From the NCBI RefSeq assembly GCF_907164915.1, contig NC_061864.1, positions 8,687,889 to 8,751,888 of the forward strand: a stretch of 64,000 bases of DNA, written 5' to 3'. A model generated the notes under the pieces. It did not search any database, was not told the DNA's origin, and was given only the letters and a program-made list of their open reading frames with translations. Numbering within the stretch: position 1 is the stretch's first letter; the number at the start of each line of letters is the position of its first letter. This DNA is from Impatiens glandulifera (lineage: Eukaryota; Streptophyta; Magnoliopsida; Ericales; Balsaminaceae). A program made the position numbers and the translations under genes. Below, piece by piece: positions 10,085-22,750 of the stretch.

Positions 10085-10282
10085 ACACAGATACAAATTA
10101 TCCAAAACACAATACAAATTATCCAAAACATACAACTTATCCAAAACACTTATACAACTTATCCGAGTTCAACTTATCCGAGTACAACTTATCCAAAACA
10201 TAATACAAATTATCCAAAACATAATACAAATTATCCAAAACATAATACAACTTATCCAAAACACTTATACAACTTATCCCAA
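10085..10282. repeat. AT-rich short repeats (ACAAATTATCCAAAACAT type)
   Basis: At least seven imperfect copies of an about 20-bp string (ATACAAATTATCCAAAACAT, with ACTTATCC variants), directly adjoining the transposase stop codon. They probably form its 3' UTR. A related repeat (TTTACAATACATC) is in the same place in element 2 (about 63185-63305). Confidence 0.85.
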
Positions 10283-13118
10283 TCAATCTAAAGGCTCATA
10301 TTGTTGAGATGATGGTTCGTGCTGTTGAGAAGATGAGTCATGATGCCTAGATGATGATGCTTTTGCAGTAGATGGAGCAGGCATGACTGCTTTGCATGTG
10401 GCCCTATTATGTCCTAGTCCACCACATGAGGTGCATCGTCTCGGAGCCTTAGGTAACTCACCTTGAGATGACCTACGCTTTGTTTGTGGACGCCCTTTCT
10501 TAACCTTCACAGGTGGTTTTAGACATACGCGTTCCTTGATCATTTCGGGAATATCCCAATCGTCTTCATCACCAGCAGGGTAACATGTCTCCGCATATGC
10601 ATTCATCCAAGATTCAGTTGTGTAATATCTGTAAGAATGGAAAATAAAACGATTAAACAATTGGTTAAATAGATTGAACATGTGAGCTGAATAATACCTT
10701 GAACAAAAGTCATAACAAACCAAATTGCGGTGACGGGCAGCAGCCATTGCATGAGTACAAGGAAGACCAGAAACTTCAAATACCCTACAAGTGCAGTTCA
10801 TGTCTTTCAAATTGACTTTAAAATGAGACTGATTGTCATGCACATAAAACTCGAATCGGTTAAGCGATGATACTGTATAGAATCTAGCCTTCTCGAATCC
10901 CTCACGTAACCACTTTTCATATGTTGGAGATAACACTTCTCGGTGGTTGGACGCTCTTTCTCTTCTCTCATTAAACCAACCTTGTATTGTCAATCTTAAA
11001 TAATCGGCCATTGAGGAAATGGGGTACTTTCTGGCTTCCCTGCTCTGACTATTAAAACTCTCAGCATAATTGCTTGTTAGTTGATTGTATCGCTTACCGG
11101 GGAAAAATGCTCTACTCCATCTTTGAAATCCAATTTCTTCCAAATAGGCAGCAATCCTATTATCTTTAACCCTTATCTTGTCAAAAAAACGATTGAATTC
11201 GTGGACGGTGTACGCACGAGAAGCCATATCAAACTCCATATGACAATTATCAGTTTTGAATTTCGCGTTGATATTCATCTTTATGTGATATGTGCACGCA
11301 CCGTGGTATGCTTCTGGAAAAACAGCACATAAGGCATTGGCGATGCTTGGGTGTCTATCGGATACGAAGACGAGATCATCAACTAATCCAATTGCTTCTC
11401 TCAATTTTTGCATAAAATAAGTCCAAGAGTTATTATTCTCTGAATCAACAACTCCGAATGCGACAGGATATAATTGTTCATTAGCATCTAATGCAATAGC
11501 CACCAATAGTTGGCCTCCCACCTTGTGCTTAAGAAAACTGGCATCAACACACAATACGGGACGACAAAATGCCTTGAAACCCCTAATAGAGAGGCCTAGG
11601 GACATGAACATATACTTGAAGTGCCCGAACTCGTCTGTTTGGATGTCTGTTATGGTACCAGGATTATGCTTCTCCAACATGTATAAGTATGAGGGTAATT
11701 TTTCATATGAATCCTCAACCGTTCCTCGCACCGCCACTAATGCCATTTCCCTAGCCCTCCAAGCCTTATTATAAGTCAAATTTACCCCATAAGTTGCCTG
11801 CATGTCTTCAATTATTTTCTTAGGCAAGTGATTATGGTGATGGTCCATATACTTACTCTTCACGCACTGCCCAATAACCCATGCTGGTGTTTGCATTTTT
11901 TTCTCTGGCCTAGATAGAACTGAGCATGAGTGTTGTTGGTCGAATTTCCGGATCTCAAACATCTCAGATAATTTACCTTTCACGGCACGCAATCTCCACT
12001 TGCATTTCTCATCCAAACATTTCACATACCAAAGATGTTTTCTTGACTTCTCCACCTTGAATTCAAAATGATTAGCCATCGCATATTTATAGAGCATCAG
12101 TTGTAGTTCTTTTTTATTTTCAAACAAGGCACCGACTTCCAATACAGTTTCAGTAGTTAACGCCAACGCAAATGAGGGGTCTGTCGGTGATATGTCTGTC
12201 GGTGATATGTCTGTGGGTGATATGTCTGTCGATGGTGTACCAAATGATGACCTTCTTGCACTACTTGGTGTACCAAATGATGATCTTCTTGCACTAGTAG
12301 GTGTACCCGTTGATGCTCTTCTCGCACTATGTGGTGTAGGTATCGATGCATGCAAGTCCTCAGTAAGTGGGATGTGAGGCAAAGAGTTATCTCCTGCTTC
12401 ATTACTTTCAACAAAGACCTCCGAGGGTAAAGCTTCTGGTACAATTTTCTGAGTAAATTGTGGGAGAATACTTTCTTGAGTTGGGTAGGTAAGTAGTGGT
12501 ATCTTTTCTTTAGTAAATTGTGACTTCTCTACTACAGACACAAACAATGGTGACACAGTTCTACCCAAAATCAAGCGTGATAAATATATGTTCAGATCCT
12601 CATCATCTTCAATAAAAACGGGTTTAGGATTTGTGATATTCGGAATATCATACTTCACTTGCAGCACTAAATCATAGGTACATTTCTGCACTTGAAGTCT
12701 TTGATGGAGTTTATCGATTAATTCAGCATAACGAGTACTTTGGGGTACATCCAATGTTTTGATTGAAGAGGCATCAAAAAACAATATTCCATTAGCATCA
12801 ACTTTCCACTCTCCATTATAGAAAACGAAAACTTCGGCTGCAAGAAAAATGGGAAACGGGATAATTAATACTGTGAAATGGAAACCGTTAGCGAAGCGTT
12901 AAGTACTTAGCGAAACGGTAAGTACTTAGCGAAACGTTAAGTACTTAGCGAAACGGTAAGTACTTAGCGAAACGGGAAGTACTTAGCGAAACGGGAAGTA
13001 TCATCAGATGAAACCCTGAACAACGCAGTGATTCGAAAATGCATAAATGAACATCAATAAACTTGAAATACATAAACTTACCAATTGTTACAGTGCTTGT
13101 GCTCGTCGTGGAGCTCAT
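10283..13118 (-). CDS. MuDR-type MULE transposase, 840 aa
   Basis: Three exons: 13082-13118 (MSSTTSTSTVTI), 10698-12837 and 10283-10628. The joins are in frame and give 840 residues. Domains in order: an N-terminal MuDR-type region (about 13-120); three 11-aa SARRSS.GTP repeats plus TDISP repeats (about 185-230); a MuDR DNA-binding zinc motif (CLDEKCKW...HSC, about 280-315); and an RNase-H-like MULE catalytic core. The core has D in LCVDASF (about 444), D in VSDRHPS (about 506) with the downstream HGACTYHI motif, and E in NYAESFN (about 605). A SWIM finger (CTC...CTH) and a C-terminal zinc knuckle (CTSCGGLGHNRATC) follow. The product binds the TIRs and catalyses excision and integration in the nucleus. 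Intron 2 is 69 nt and open, so its retention would also yield a protein. Confidence 0.93.
12887..13003. repeat. 19-bp-period array E (transposase intron 1)
   Basis: About six units of GCGAAACGGTAAGTACTTA in the intron 12838-13081, with unit variants GCGAAGCGTT, GCGAAACGTT and GCGAAACGGG. The unit has drifted towards the TIR palindrome (GCGAAACG). Confidence 0.93.
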
Positions 13119-13232
13119 TGAGTGCCGCCGTTGAACTCCGTCGCCGGCGAGATTAGAGAGAAGGAGGAGAAAAGCGGAAGGGAAGAGAGAGAAGAAGAAG
13201 AAAAGAAATGAAAAAAAGATGGCCGGATTTGA

Positions 13233-13239
13233 TTATATA
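13233..13239 (-). promoter_or_regulatory. Probable TATA box of the transposase gene
   Basis: TATATAA on the minus strand, about 115 bp upstream of the start codon at 13118 and just inside the right TIR. This is where MULE transposase promoters are usually found. Confidence 0.5.
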
Positions 13240-13269
13240 GTAAGGGTATTCTGGACTTTTCACAGCGTC

Positions 13270-13418
13270 CCACTTCGCGAAACGCGAAGTCCCTTCGCGT
13301 TACGCGAAAAGGGTAATTTCGTCCAAAAAAAATTAAGTGGTCACCAGATCAATTTCAATTATCTGGTGACCACGGAGGCAATTTGCCTTATTTGCAGGGT
13401 CATTTCATCCAATTTCCC
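13270..13418 (-). repeat. Right terminal inverted repeat of element 1
   Basis: Inverted partner of 4780-4928. It contains a perfect 13-bp stem (GTGGTCACCAGAT 13337-13349 / ATCTGGTGACCAC 13361-13373, 11-nt loop) and the GC-rich arms at about 13272-13307. Confidence 0.9.
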
Positions 13419-13427
13419 CCTCCATGG
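13419..13427. repeat. Right target-site duplication of element 1
   Basis: CCTCCATGG, identical to 4771-4779. Confidence 0.9.
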
Positions 13428-14224
13428 CCAATAAACCAATCTACTCCTCATTATTACCAAATATCTTCAATTCCAACTCAAACTTCTTATTCATTTATCT
13501 CATTTTGTTTTAAATAGATAAGATAAAATTAATTAAATAAAATGTATTTTTGGTATTTATGGATAAAAAGATTAATGATATTAGAAATGACAATTGAAAG
13601 GGGAATATATTTAGTTACCATTCAATTTTAGAGTTTTTATTTATAATCATTCTCAATATTATCATATTTAAAAAAAAAAAACAGTTATACCATATTTAAA
13701 AAAATAAAAATAAATAAACATTTTTATTAAAACTAGCCTATACTCATGATATAAAAAATCGTGAAAACAAAATTACTATAAATATGTGATAATATTTTTT
13801 ATTTTATTTTTAACCATTTTAAATTTTAAATTTTATTTTTTACCGTTTTAAGTTTACTAACCGATTAACCAACAATCCAAATATCAATTTATTATATATA
13901 TATATCCAAATTAATCATAATTTTTAACCAATAATTTTCCAAACACTTTAAAAATTAAGCATCATATTTTATATATATATATATATAATTAATAATATAA
14001 ACTATTGTATTAGGATAACATTGATGATTGTCGTTACCTATTTAATTTTGTTTACGAATGTACGAGCTAAAAATATTAAAAATGTTTTTAATAAATAAAA
14101 ATAAGAAAACAATAATATCAAACAAACTCGAGGGAGGGAGGCCGGAAGGGTTTAATATTTCTAACGCGAAACACCACTTGTGACCGCCGGCTACAGTGAG
14201 GGAAAGAACTAGTGCAGTTTGATC
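13428..14224. other. AT-rich upstream region of PUS10
   Basis: Very AT-rich, with TATATA runs at about 13893-13905 and 13970-13987. No gene seen. The GC content rises sharply after about 14130, close to the PUS10 start. Confidence 0.5.
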
Positions 14225-14508
14225 ATGGGCACTAATTACATGGAAGCTTCCGTAGCACTCGACGGCGGTGGCTGCTGCATTAGCACTTCCGCTGGAGCTG
14301 GAAATCCGGAAGTGAAGCTCGTCCATGAGGCGCTCTCGTCGTTGCCCCCCGTTGCCGTTAAGGAATTACAGTCTCTTGGGGTTCGTTTTCGTTCAAGAAA
14401 CTACCTTATTTTGTTTTATTTAGCAGACTAGCATAAAGTTCAAGTCTTTTGGATTTTAAGCATGATTTTACTACTTCAAATGCTTTGAAATGAAGCTTCA
14501 TTTTTGTT

Positions 14509-14539
<31 letters not shown>

Positions 14540-17500
14540 TTGTCCTAATAATGCTTATTTTGCACTAAGAATCCTTAAATACCCTAGTAATTGCTTTGGA
14601 AACCCTAATAATGATGATTTTGTGGTAGATATGCAGCAGGTGTATCATTCGGTTTTCTTGTAAAATGGAGTCTATCACCCCCTGTATGTTGTTATCAACA
14701 TCAGTCTTGACCTCTGCCTTGAGAGAGTTAATAACTGTTGATGAAGATACAAAGGGAAATAATGAAGAAACTGAACTACAATTATGTCAAATTTGCTTGG
14801 GTATTCTGCAATTTGTTTATTGCAACGAAGAAGGATTGCTGATGAAAAAGGAATGCGCTGTTGATTTTTCTGTGGTTATTGCTGAAGTGGCTAAACAAGA
14901 TGGCCATCAGATTGACAGTTTTTCTCTTGAAGTTTCTGTGCCCTCACTTATAACAGAAAATGAAGAAATTGTCTGGTAAGTTATTCTTACTAACAGGCTT
15001 CTGAATTTTATATGCTTATATTTTTTAATATTGGTATTTACCTCATTTGATGAATTTTATTATTATATTTTGTTCATGCTTGGTTTAGGTTGCATATGAA
15101 AGAGAAGTATGCCTCTGAACTTTGGTTTTCAGAACTTTCCAGGAGAACATCAGTAAAGGACATCTTGAAGGTGTCCATCATGAATCAGCTCGAAAATTTG
15201 TTGGTAAATTGAGATCCCTGATCTTCTCTAACAAGATATCTGAAAATGTCAACTAAGTTTACTTGCAAAGAGGTTTTTTAAGATACAGGAAAACACTTTA
15301 GTTATATTCCTAATCCGATGAACCTAGGACCTAAACTTTGGATAAATTGACTGAAGGCGGGTTTTCTTATGGAAGTAAGAAAAGGAGAAAATGCATAGTT
15401 GTAAAACTTTTTTATTTTCATTGTAGGGGAACAAATCTGGTCCAAGTTCTATTCGCATTCGGTTGACATACAGTCACTCCAATGGTTCAACTAAAGCTGA
15501 GAGTTCTGTGGCGATAAAAACAATTAGCAAAAGAAGGAAAATTGGTATGTTTTGTTTCTTTAGGATGGTGGCTAATATGCATTTTTGTTTCAATTGGCTA
15601 TTGATTGAATCTCTTTATTCATCCCTGTCATGCACATAATGATTTGTTTTCCCTTTATCCATGTGTAAGCAACTTTAGAGTTCAGAATTGAAAAAAATAT
15701 ATACTCTCTACTATACTACATTTTTTTCTCAGCATCACGATCCATACAAAATATTATACCAAAAAAAAAACATGTTCAATTTTATTTTTTGCGATTTTTC
15801 AGTGGGATTGTGATTATAACAAAATACCAGTTTCTAAATAGGCTCAATGTCCGTTGCAGGGAATGTTGTTCAAGTTTCGGAGAAGGCTACTTGTGCTGTC
15901 CCATCGCAGATATCTGATATTTGCCCTAGTAAAGAAGATGGTGATGAATCTCATGATCAGATTGAAGTCCTCTTTGAGAAGGTGCAATTATTCAACTATA
16001 TTTTTATTTCAATAAATTGGTGTCAACAAAGTTGTGCCATTACTTTGGATCTGTAGCTATCAGTTACATTATCCTATCAAACACCATATTTATCTATTGA
16101 ACAATTGTCATCTTTTGCAGGTTAATGAACCATGTAAATTGACCTTTCATTGTCATAGGACTTCTGTCTATGTCGGAGGCAGATACCTAAAGGTGAGATA
16201 GCATCAAGAAACGAGTGTCTATATTTCATTGCATGGGACTTTGGTTCATGAGTTTTAGAAAATTGGCACTTGTGGTCAGCTCATATTTATGCATCTATTA
16301 CCTATGGTCGTATGGAAGATAATGGTTCTAATAATAGTACATGTGTTGCGTTTCCCCATAAAAAATAAGCATCACAGAACTGCAAGGTAGGCGTGAAAAT
16401 GCTTTATGTGATAGTTTTGCATCAGAACTGTAGAAACTCAAAAGAAATTGTATTATTGTGAATGTCTATAACGAGCAGCAACTATTTATTTGAATCACAA
16501 GGTTATAGATTTCTAATCAAATTTAGTAAAAAAGATTATTCTAATTCATATCATAATTATCTTATAATCTCATAATCCTAGGGAAATTCATACCAAGTTC
16601 TAGTTATTACATGTTATGGTCAACTTAGATTTGAACATAACAGTAGCCTTTAATATTCACAACAACTTCACTTTCCACTACTCCCTGTAGACTTTATATT
16701 TGGCTCATAAATTGTTGTCTCTATCTCTACTACTTTACTAATGGCTTCATCTGTGGTATGCCTTGTCTTCAACTTCTCTGTTATCCATTTTGTCTCTAAT
16801 TCTTTGTCCCTCGCTCACATCACCTCTTTCTTTTTTATGGGCAGAGAAAGAATTTTCGATTCATTTGTATAAAATATGTCAAAAGTGCCTATTATTAGAA
16901 GTTAACATCAAAACAAAAGAGATAATTCAAATACAAGAATAAGATGGCCATATATAAGATAAAATAGAGTATGGAATTGGTAGAAGTAATAGTAAAAACC
17001 CTTAAATTGTAACCCCAAAACTATAATATCATGTAAACGCAAGAGTACTTGTATTACTTTACATAATAAAGATCATCTATTTATACTATACGACGTAGTA
17101 TAGTCTCTTAATCAAATCTAGTCAAATATGGTTATCTTCAATTATATCATAATTATCTTATATTATTTTAGTTTTCTCCTTCAAGTTAAACTGAGCTCGT
17201 ACGAGAACCTTGAGTTGAAACAGATTCCGGGTGCAGCTAGAAAATGAGAAGTTTATTTTTGAACAGTCAATTTATTTATTATTATATCTTTTTTAGGTTT
17301 TGGTGGCTCTTTTTCTTGTCTTTTGGTAATTTTAGTAATTAATTGATGGTAATATTTATCATGACTTGTAATGTAATGGTTTAGTTTTTTACTCCGATGT
17401 TCATAAAACCTTCGCGTTGATTGTGGTGTAATGATTTTTTTTCATCCTTTCATAATTATTTTTATATCATAATCCTTGGTATATCATATCTAATACTGTA

Positions 17501-19508
17501 ACAAGAAGCTAACGCCTTTCTTGTTTCCTGTGAATTGTATTCTCAATTGCAGTATTCAAGAAATGTTAGCCAGACAAGATGGATCATTGATGATGAAAGA
17601 AAGGGAGAAGCATCCGTTGAGGTATTTGTCCCAAGTTTATTGTACCTTTAATTCTCATTGATGTCAGTGATCTTAAACCGAAAACTATCATTCTACAGGA
17701 GTTAATTGGTGGAAGCATCCTTCCCCTTTGTAAGGGTGATAATTACAAGTTTCATGCCGCTGGTAGAGAAGATATTGATGTAAGAGGATATTTCTTTCTA
17801 ATGTTTGTCATTATTGACTATTAATAATGCCTGCTCTATTCACTGAAATATTATTTCAGGTACGCATGCTTGGTTCAGGTAGGCCATTTCTAATTGAGAT
17901 ACAAAATGCCTGCCATGTTCCTTGTAATACGACTTTGAAAGAAATTGAAGAACAAATAAACAACCGGGAATCTAAACTAGTGAGTTTTCCTTTCAGATAT
18001 GCATAGTATTTCCAATTCAAGAAAGTTATCAAATAACCATACAATGATTTCTTACACTCAGGTTGCAGTGAAAAACCTGAAGTTGTTGGATAGCAAGCTA
18101 TGGGCTCTAATGCGTGAAGGAGAAGCAGAGAAGCAGGTAAATTTAATATTGTTTGTATATTTAGTTCTAGTTGGAAGACATAGACCAGCAATGACTTGTG
18201 TCAACTGTAAAATTATGCAGAAACAATATACTGCATTAGTATGGATTTCCCGTCCACTTTCAGATGATGATTTGAAGACCCTCTCTTCATTCAAGGACAT
18301 GGTGAGTTTACATCATCTGAATATTAAAGTAGTCTAAAGCATTGATGGATAATTAATTGACTGTATAAAACAGGATTCAATCGTATCATGTTCCATATCC
18401 ATCATCTAATGCAATTTACCAATAAGTTTTTTCAGTATCTGCATAACATTAGGAGATGTTTGATAACATAGCTTATCGAAATGATTAAGTTTGTATTTGT
18501 ATTAAATAAATTTGACAATGATTATGAAATCACATAATTATTTTGATTTACCTCAAATTAAGTTTTTTTTTAAAAAATAAGCTAAAATATCTGGCTTAGT
18601 TCGGTAAGCTGAAGTTGACTTAATTGAAAAATATGGTAAAAACCGTACAAAAGACAAGTTTATCCCCAGAAAATTATTCAACTTACAAGTACTTATTTAT
18701 ATATTTTCATTTGGTTTATTTAATACGTAATTCATTTGACACTAGACCTTTTTCAAAAAAAACTCATTTGACACTTAAAATTCAGTATGCATTCAAAGCT
18801 AACTTTTCAGTTTTTTCTAACGCACCCTTACTCATTATCCTAAATCTCTATTTGCAGCCTGTTCTGCAACGAACACCAATTAGGGTCCTTCACAGACGAA
18901 GCCCACTGGACCGTGAGAAGATCATTCACTGGTAAGAGAGAATTTCCAATTTATTAAAGATTACTTTATGCATCCTAATATCTTCTTGTAATTTAGTCCT
19001 TGACGAGCTTTGTCCATGATCTTTAGGATGAAAGTTGAAACGATTGCTGGGAATTCACAATATTTCCTCCTACATCTCTGCACCCAGGTTTTTCATCAAT
19101 TCTTCCTTGTAATACTTTGATGTCAGAAGAATGTTATACAATAGTTTAATGAGGCTATCTATATATTAAGAGGATTTTACTCTTCTGACCTGTTCAAGGG
19201 TTCTTGTTTTTTACATGGCTAAATATAAAAAGGAAAAAAAAATTTAACTTGTGTATTTGAATTCAGGCTGGCACATACATAAAGGAATTTGTTCATGGCG
19301 ATCTTGCTCGTACCCACCCAAGGTAGTATCATAGTAGTAGTGATATATAGACACAGATGAAAACGAAATTTGTTACATGATTTTATTGCACTTGTAGGCT
19401 TGAGTTTGAATTGTGTACTTATAATCTTGCAGTGTTGGTTCAATCCTTGGATGCAGAGCAGAAATACTACAACTTGATGTCACTGATGTGAAGATGGACT
19501 GTTTTTAA
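14225..19508 (+). CDS. PUS10: tRNA pseudouridine synthase PUS10, 540 aa
   Basis: Fifteen exons could be placed, all with GT/AG borders and consistent phase: 14225-14380, 14629-14975, 15089-15203, 15427-15544, 15860-15981, 16121-16192, 17553-17621, 17699-17779, 17860-17979, 18062-18136, 18221-18301, 18858-18931, 19027-19087, 19267-19322 and 19433-19508. The product forms pseudouridine in tRNA (positions 54/55 in archaeal homologs). Evidence: an N-terminal zinc-binding pair CSRC ... CQIC (about 54-100); the catalytic-Asp motif GREDIDVRMLGSGRPF (about 355-370); KQYTALVWISRPL; TPIRVLHRRSPLDRE; and the C-terminal block YIKEFVHGDLARTHPS.GSILGC.AEILQLDV, typical of PUS10. The middle part (residues about 205-290) is weakly conserved. 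The MULE lies about 800 bp upstream. Homology is recognised from motifs, not a database search. Confidence 0.93.
16193..17552 (+). other. Longest PUS10 intron (1.36 kb)
   Basis: AT-rich, with no coding remnant recognised. Strings around 16500-16570 recur near 17100-17165 (AATCAAAT..AGT, TATCATAATTATCTTAT), so it may contain degenerate repeat sequence. Confidence 0.4.
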
Positions 19509-19863
19509 CTCCTAACCTTGGTCTGGTGATTTATGAGAATTAGGGTTTCTGGATTATACAAACCATATTTGGTTCACTCTTTATTTATTTATTTTTGGAA
19601 ATTTATAGATTTTTTTTCAGATAAAGCAAGTATGGACTTTGAGTCATACTTTACAATAATGGACTCATTAACTATTTAAATCTCATTTTGTTTTAACCTT
19701 CTTTTTGCTACTGGCAAAAGCTGAACAAATCAGCATTTTGTACTGAGAAATTGGATAAATTTAAATCTGCAATAATATTGACTCAATCATGAGATTTATG
19801 ATACAGAACAATCAGAGATGTTTTATTGGAAAGAAGACACATTATTGAACCGAGGAGATTCCT
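19509..19863. other. Gap between convergent PUS10 and AMY2
   Basis: Only 355 bp separate the stop codons of the two convergent genes. It holds both 3' UTRs, and nothing else was seen. Confidence 0.6.
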
Positions 19864-22750
19864 TCACTTGTTCCAAACTGCATATCTGTGGCCACTTGCA
19901 GCAAGAATCCATTCACTGCCTGAAGGACACCACGAGCCGTCCCCTAGCTTCATGCACAATTTCTCATCAATAATTGCAGAGTATAAGTTTTGGCAAGCCT
20001 CGAGAATCCTTATAGAAGACCTACTGTGTATTCCCTGATCTTTCCTGATCCCCATCTGCACAACATCATTTGTGTTACTCTTATTGCTTATGTGGATCTA
20101 TTCAAGTTAAAGAAAATCAAGATTACCAGTTTAACTATCTGGTCGTGAATGGAGTTGCCCCAGTCGTAGAAGTGATCATAGAAAACTGAAGGAATTCCTG
20201 GATGTGTGAGTATGTATGCATAACCCTATTCATCAGTAAATCACAATTAGCTACTGTGTATTTGATTCCAATCATTTTAAGACAAATAAATTCAAATGTG
20301 TGCTCTTGATACCTCCATAATATGGTTAGAGGGAAAAGGCCAGTGAGCCTGCAAAGGGTGATGAAGAAGAATTTTGAGTAAGCCAACCATTTTAAGTAAA
20401 ACTTGATAGCAAATACTATAAAAACTAATGTAAATAGAAATCCTTCTAACAAATTGTTGTTGATCCATCATAACCCTAAAATGATCTCCTCAATCCTTAT
20501 GATGATGAAATATCTCAAAAATAATTAACCACCTGAGTTGAGCCCGTGTCATGGTTATCAAGGAAAGTGACGGCCCTGGAAGGCCACCAACCCATTACAC
20601 CAGGAGGTTTCCCTTGGGGATCACGTAGACGCCAAAATTCTCCCTTCACAGCTTCCTGTCCAAAAAAAGTTCAAAATGAGTCTTATCTGAAAAAAATATA
20701 TATATATTAAGGAGCACTCTGTAACTACCTGAAGGATCCCTTTTGTTGTGAAGTCAAATGCAGCAGAAAGCTGGCCAGTGGCATCAATCCAATTCACAAT
20801 CCTCTGTCTATGACTATCTGCACAATATTTTAAACCATACTTCAGATAAAATCATAACTAAAAAATTTCATGTTTTAGGCCTGTTCGGTTTGGTTTATTT
20901 GAATAACCCAAATCCAAAAAACATCTTTTCAAAAACCCTTATCCGAACAAGGCCTTATTTTCTTCTATGTGTGTACATAATAATTTGTTCAAGTTGGTGA
21001 ATATTTTACATGAATAAAACTCTTTTTTGTCCATGAAGTAATAGAGTACCTTGGTTGTAGTGCAATTGCTGATGATTATAGTTGCAAGAATCCCAGTATT
21101 CTCCAACAGAAAATATTGGTCTAGCACTTTCAATATATTCCTTAACATATCCTGCAGAGTAACTGATAAAATAAAGTCAAGAATCAGCCAGTAAATCAGT
21201 AAGTAGAACTTGAGGAAGAGAACAATATTATAACATATATTATTACCCTCTTGCAAAATCAAACCGAAAGTCTTGGAAACCAATAGTTCGTAGCCATTTT
21301 AGCCACCCAATAATGTCTTTTCTGACAAATGACTGGCTGTGATCAATATTAGGAACTCCATTGAAATTGTCACCAGTGCTTCTATTACCCTGGATGAAGA
21401 GACAAGCAAACATAAAACTTTGAGTACTTTAATTTTGAATTTGAGAAACAATCAAATGGGGACAATAGGAGGTTGTTAAAAAAAGATGGCCTTACAAATC
21501 CACCAGTGCAAGATGTAACAGCACGTTCGTCCCATGATAAGGGAATTCCATCGTAGCGGTTATACCTACCGCCATGCCCTCTGGTTGTCCCAACACGATG
21601 ATTGATGACTATATCAGCCATTGCTCTGACTTTGTATTGTTTCATTTTGTAAAGTAATGCTTTTAACACGTGTTCAGAGCCATATGAAGAGTTTAGAGAA
21701 TAAAGGTTTTGTGGAAGGTAACCTGGAATCAATCAATCAAACAAGAATAAGAATCATGGAGAAAATTAAGGATTTTAATTATACATATGGAGAAATAAAA
21801 CAGTGATCAAGATAAGGTTTTCTACAAGAAGACTCATTCACATCATGTCTGTAAGGTCATAGTTAGAGTAATCATATTCGGACTTTCAAAAACAACAAAA
21901 AATGGTTTTCATGAATCACCTTCGGGTGAGAAGGAATGAGTTGCAGGTGGTAACCACGCTGATGTAAATCCAGACTTAGCAATATCTGGAATTTTGTTGT
22001 CCAAGTTTCTCCACCAATCATGTTTCTGAGACTCCCAATTGAAAGCCTGTTAACCCAAGTTATACACTCGTATCAAAACAACAAAACCGGTAACCTGGAA
22101 CTATCCTTAAAATGTTGTATGAAAATATTCAGAACCAAGTTAATTGGACATTTAAGATGAAGAAGAAGTATTTCATTACTGACCTGCAATATAATTTCTT
22201 TGCCATTTTGAAATGCTGCACCTGCAAATATATGAAAGAAAATTGAACCCACACCATACTTGTGAGGATAATAATAGTTGTGTATGACCAATAAACTCAA
22301 CTACTAAATCGTGATCAATACTTCAGCCTAGCTATACCATTGTGGAGTCATAGATTTCAGATAAAAGCATCAATGAAGAGTTAATTCTTAATAAGTTAAT
22401 AACCCTTTGGTACTAATCTCCTCACATGAAGAATAGTAAAAAAAAGGAGCCAATTGAATCTAACCTCCACAATCAAGCACAAATGTAATAATGTATTTGA
22501 TCACTCAAGTAAGCCTGCCAGGATCATAAAGACAAAATGAAAGAAAAAATAAAGACATTTATTTCCTATTTACCAGGATCTGTCTGCTCCTGCTGCTGCT
22601 TCTGCTTCTGCTGAGTATTTTCGTCCATTCCCTTTAGAAGAAATGGAAAAAGATAAATTAGAACTGAATGAGCTTAAAATTAACACAAGAGCATTAATAT
22701 GTGATCATGAATCAGCAAACTAAAATCCTTACGTGGTTCAGATTACCCAT
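19864..22750 (-). CDS. AMY2: Cytosolic alpha-amylase, AMY2 type, 420 aa
   Basis: Twelve exons on the minus strand: 22733-22750, 22574-22631, 22184-22221, 21920-22046, 21496-21722, 21247-21389, 21050-21162, 20729-20817, 20533-20655, 20313-20348, 20127-20225 and 19864-20055. All phases agree. The GH13 alpha-amylase hydrolyses internal alpha-1,4 bonds of starch-type glucans. Visible motifs are [17 protein letters not shown]; the nucleophile Asp in FRFDFARG (about 200); the acid/base Glu in FSVGEYWD (about 225); the transition-state Asp in FLDNHDTGS (about 307); and the C-terminal beta-sheet region ending [20 protein letters not shown]. There is no signal peptide: the N-terminus is MGNLNHGMDE followed by a Gln/Lys run. 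This fits the cytosolic AMY2 subfamily rather than secreted AMY1. Exon 10 is only 36 nt and exon 1 codes for six residues. Confidence 0.93.

Larger units (their letters stand above)
4780..13418. mobile_element. Complete Ulp1-carrying Mutator-like element (element 1), 8.6 kb
   Basis: Both ends start GGGAAATTGG and continue as inverted repeats for about 150 bp. Shared blocks are AAATGACCCTGCAAATA, the GTGGT/GACCAC block and the GC-rich palindrome TTACCCTTTTCGCG. The ends are flanked by an exact 9-bp duplication (4771-4779 and 13419-13427). Inside are two convergent genes: a five-exon DUF1985/Ulp1 gene (6132-9723, +) and a three-exon MuDR-type transposase gene (10283-13118, -). Five 19-bp-period arrays occupy the non-coding parts. 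Both genes are open and correctly spliced on paper, and the TIRs and target duplications are well preserved, so the insertion is probably fairly recent. It belongs with the plant MULEs that carry a Ulp1-like protease (KI-MULE/Kaonashi group). Confidence 0.93.

Noticed and set aside
5328..13003. CRISPR-like array interpretation of the 19-bp repeats
   Set aside because: Units are directly contiguous without spacers, and the genome is clearly a plant nucleus.
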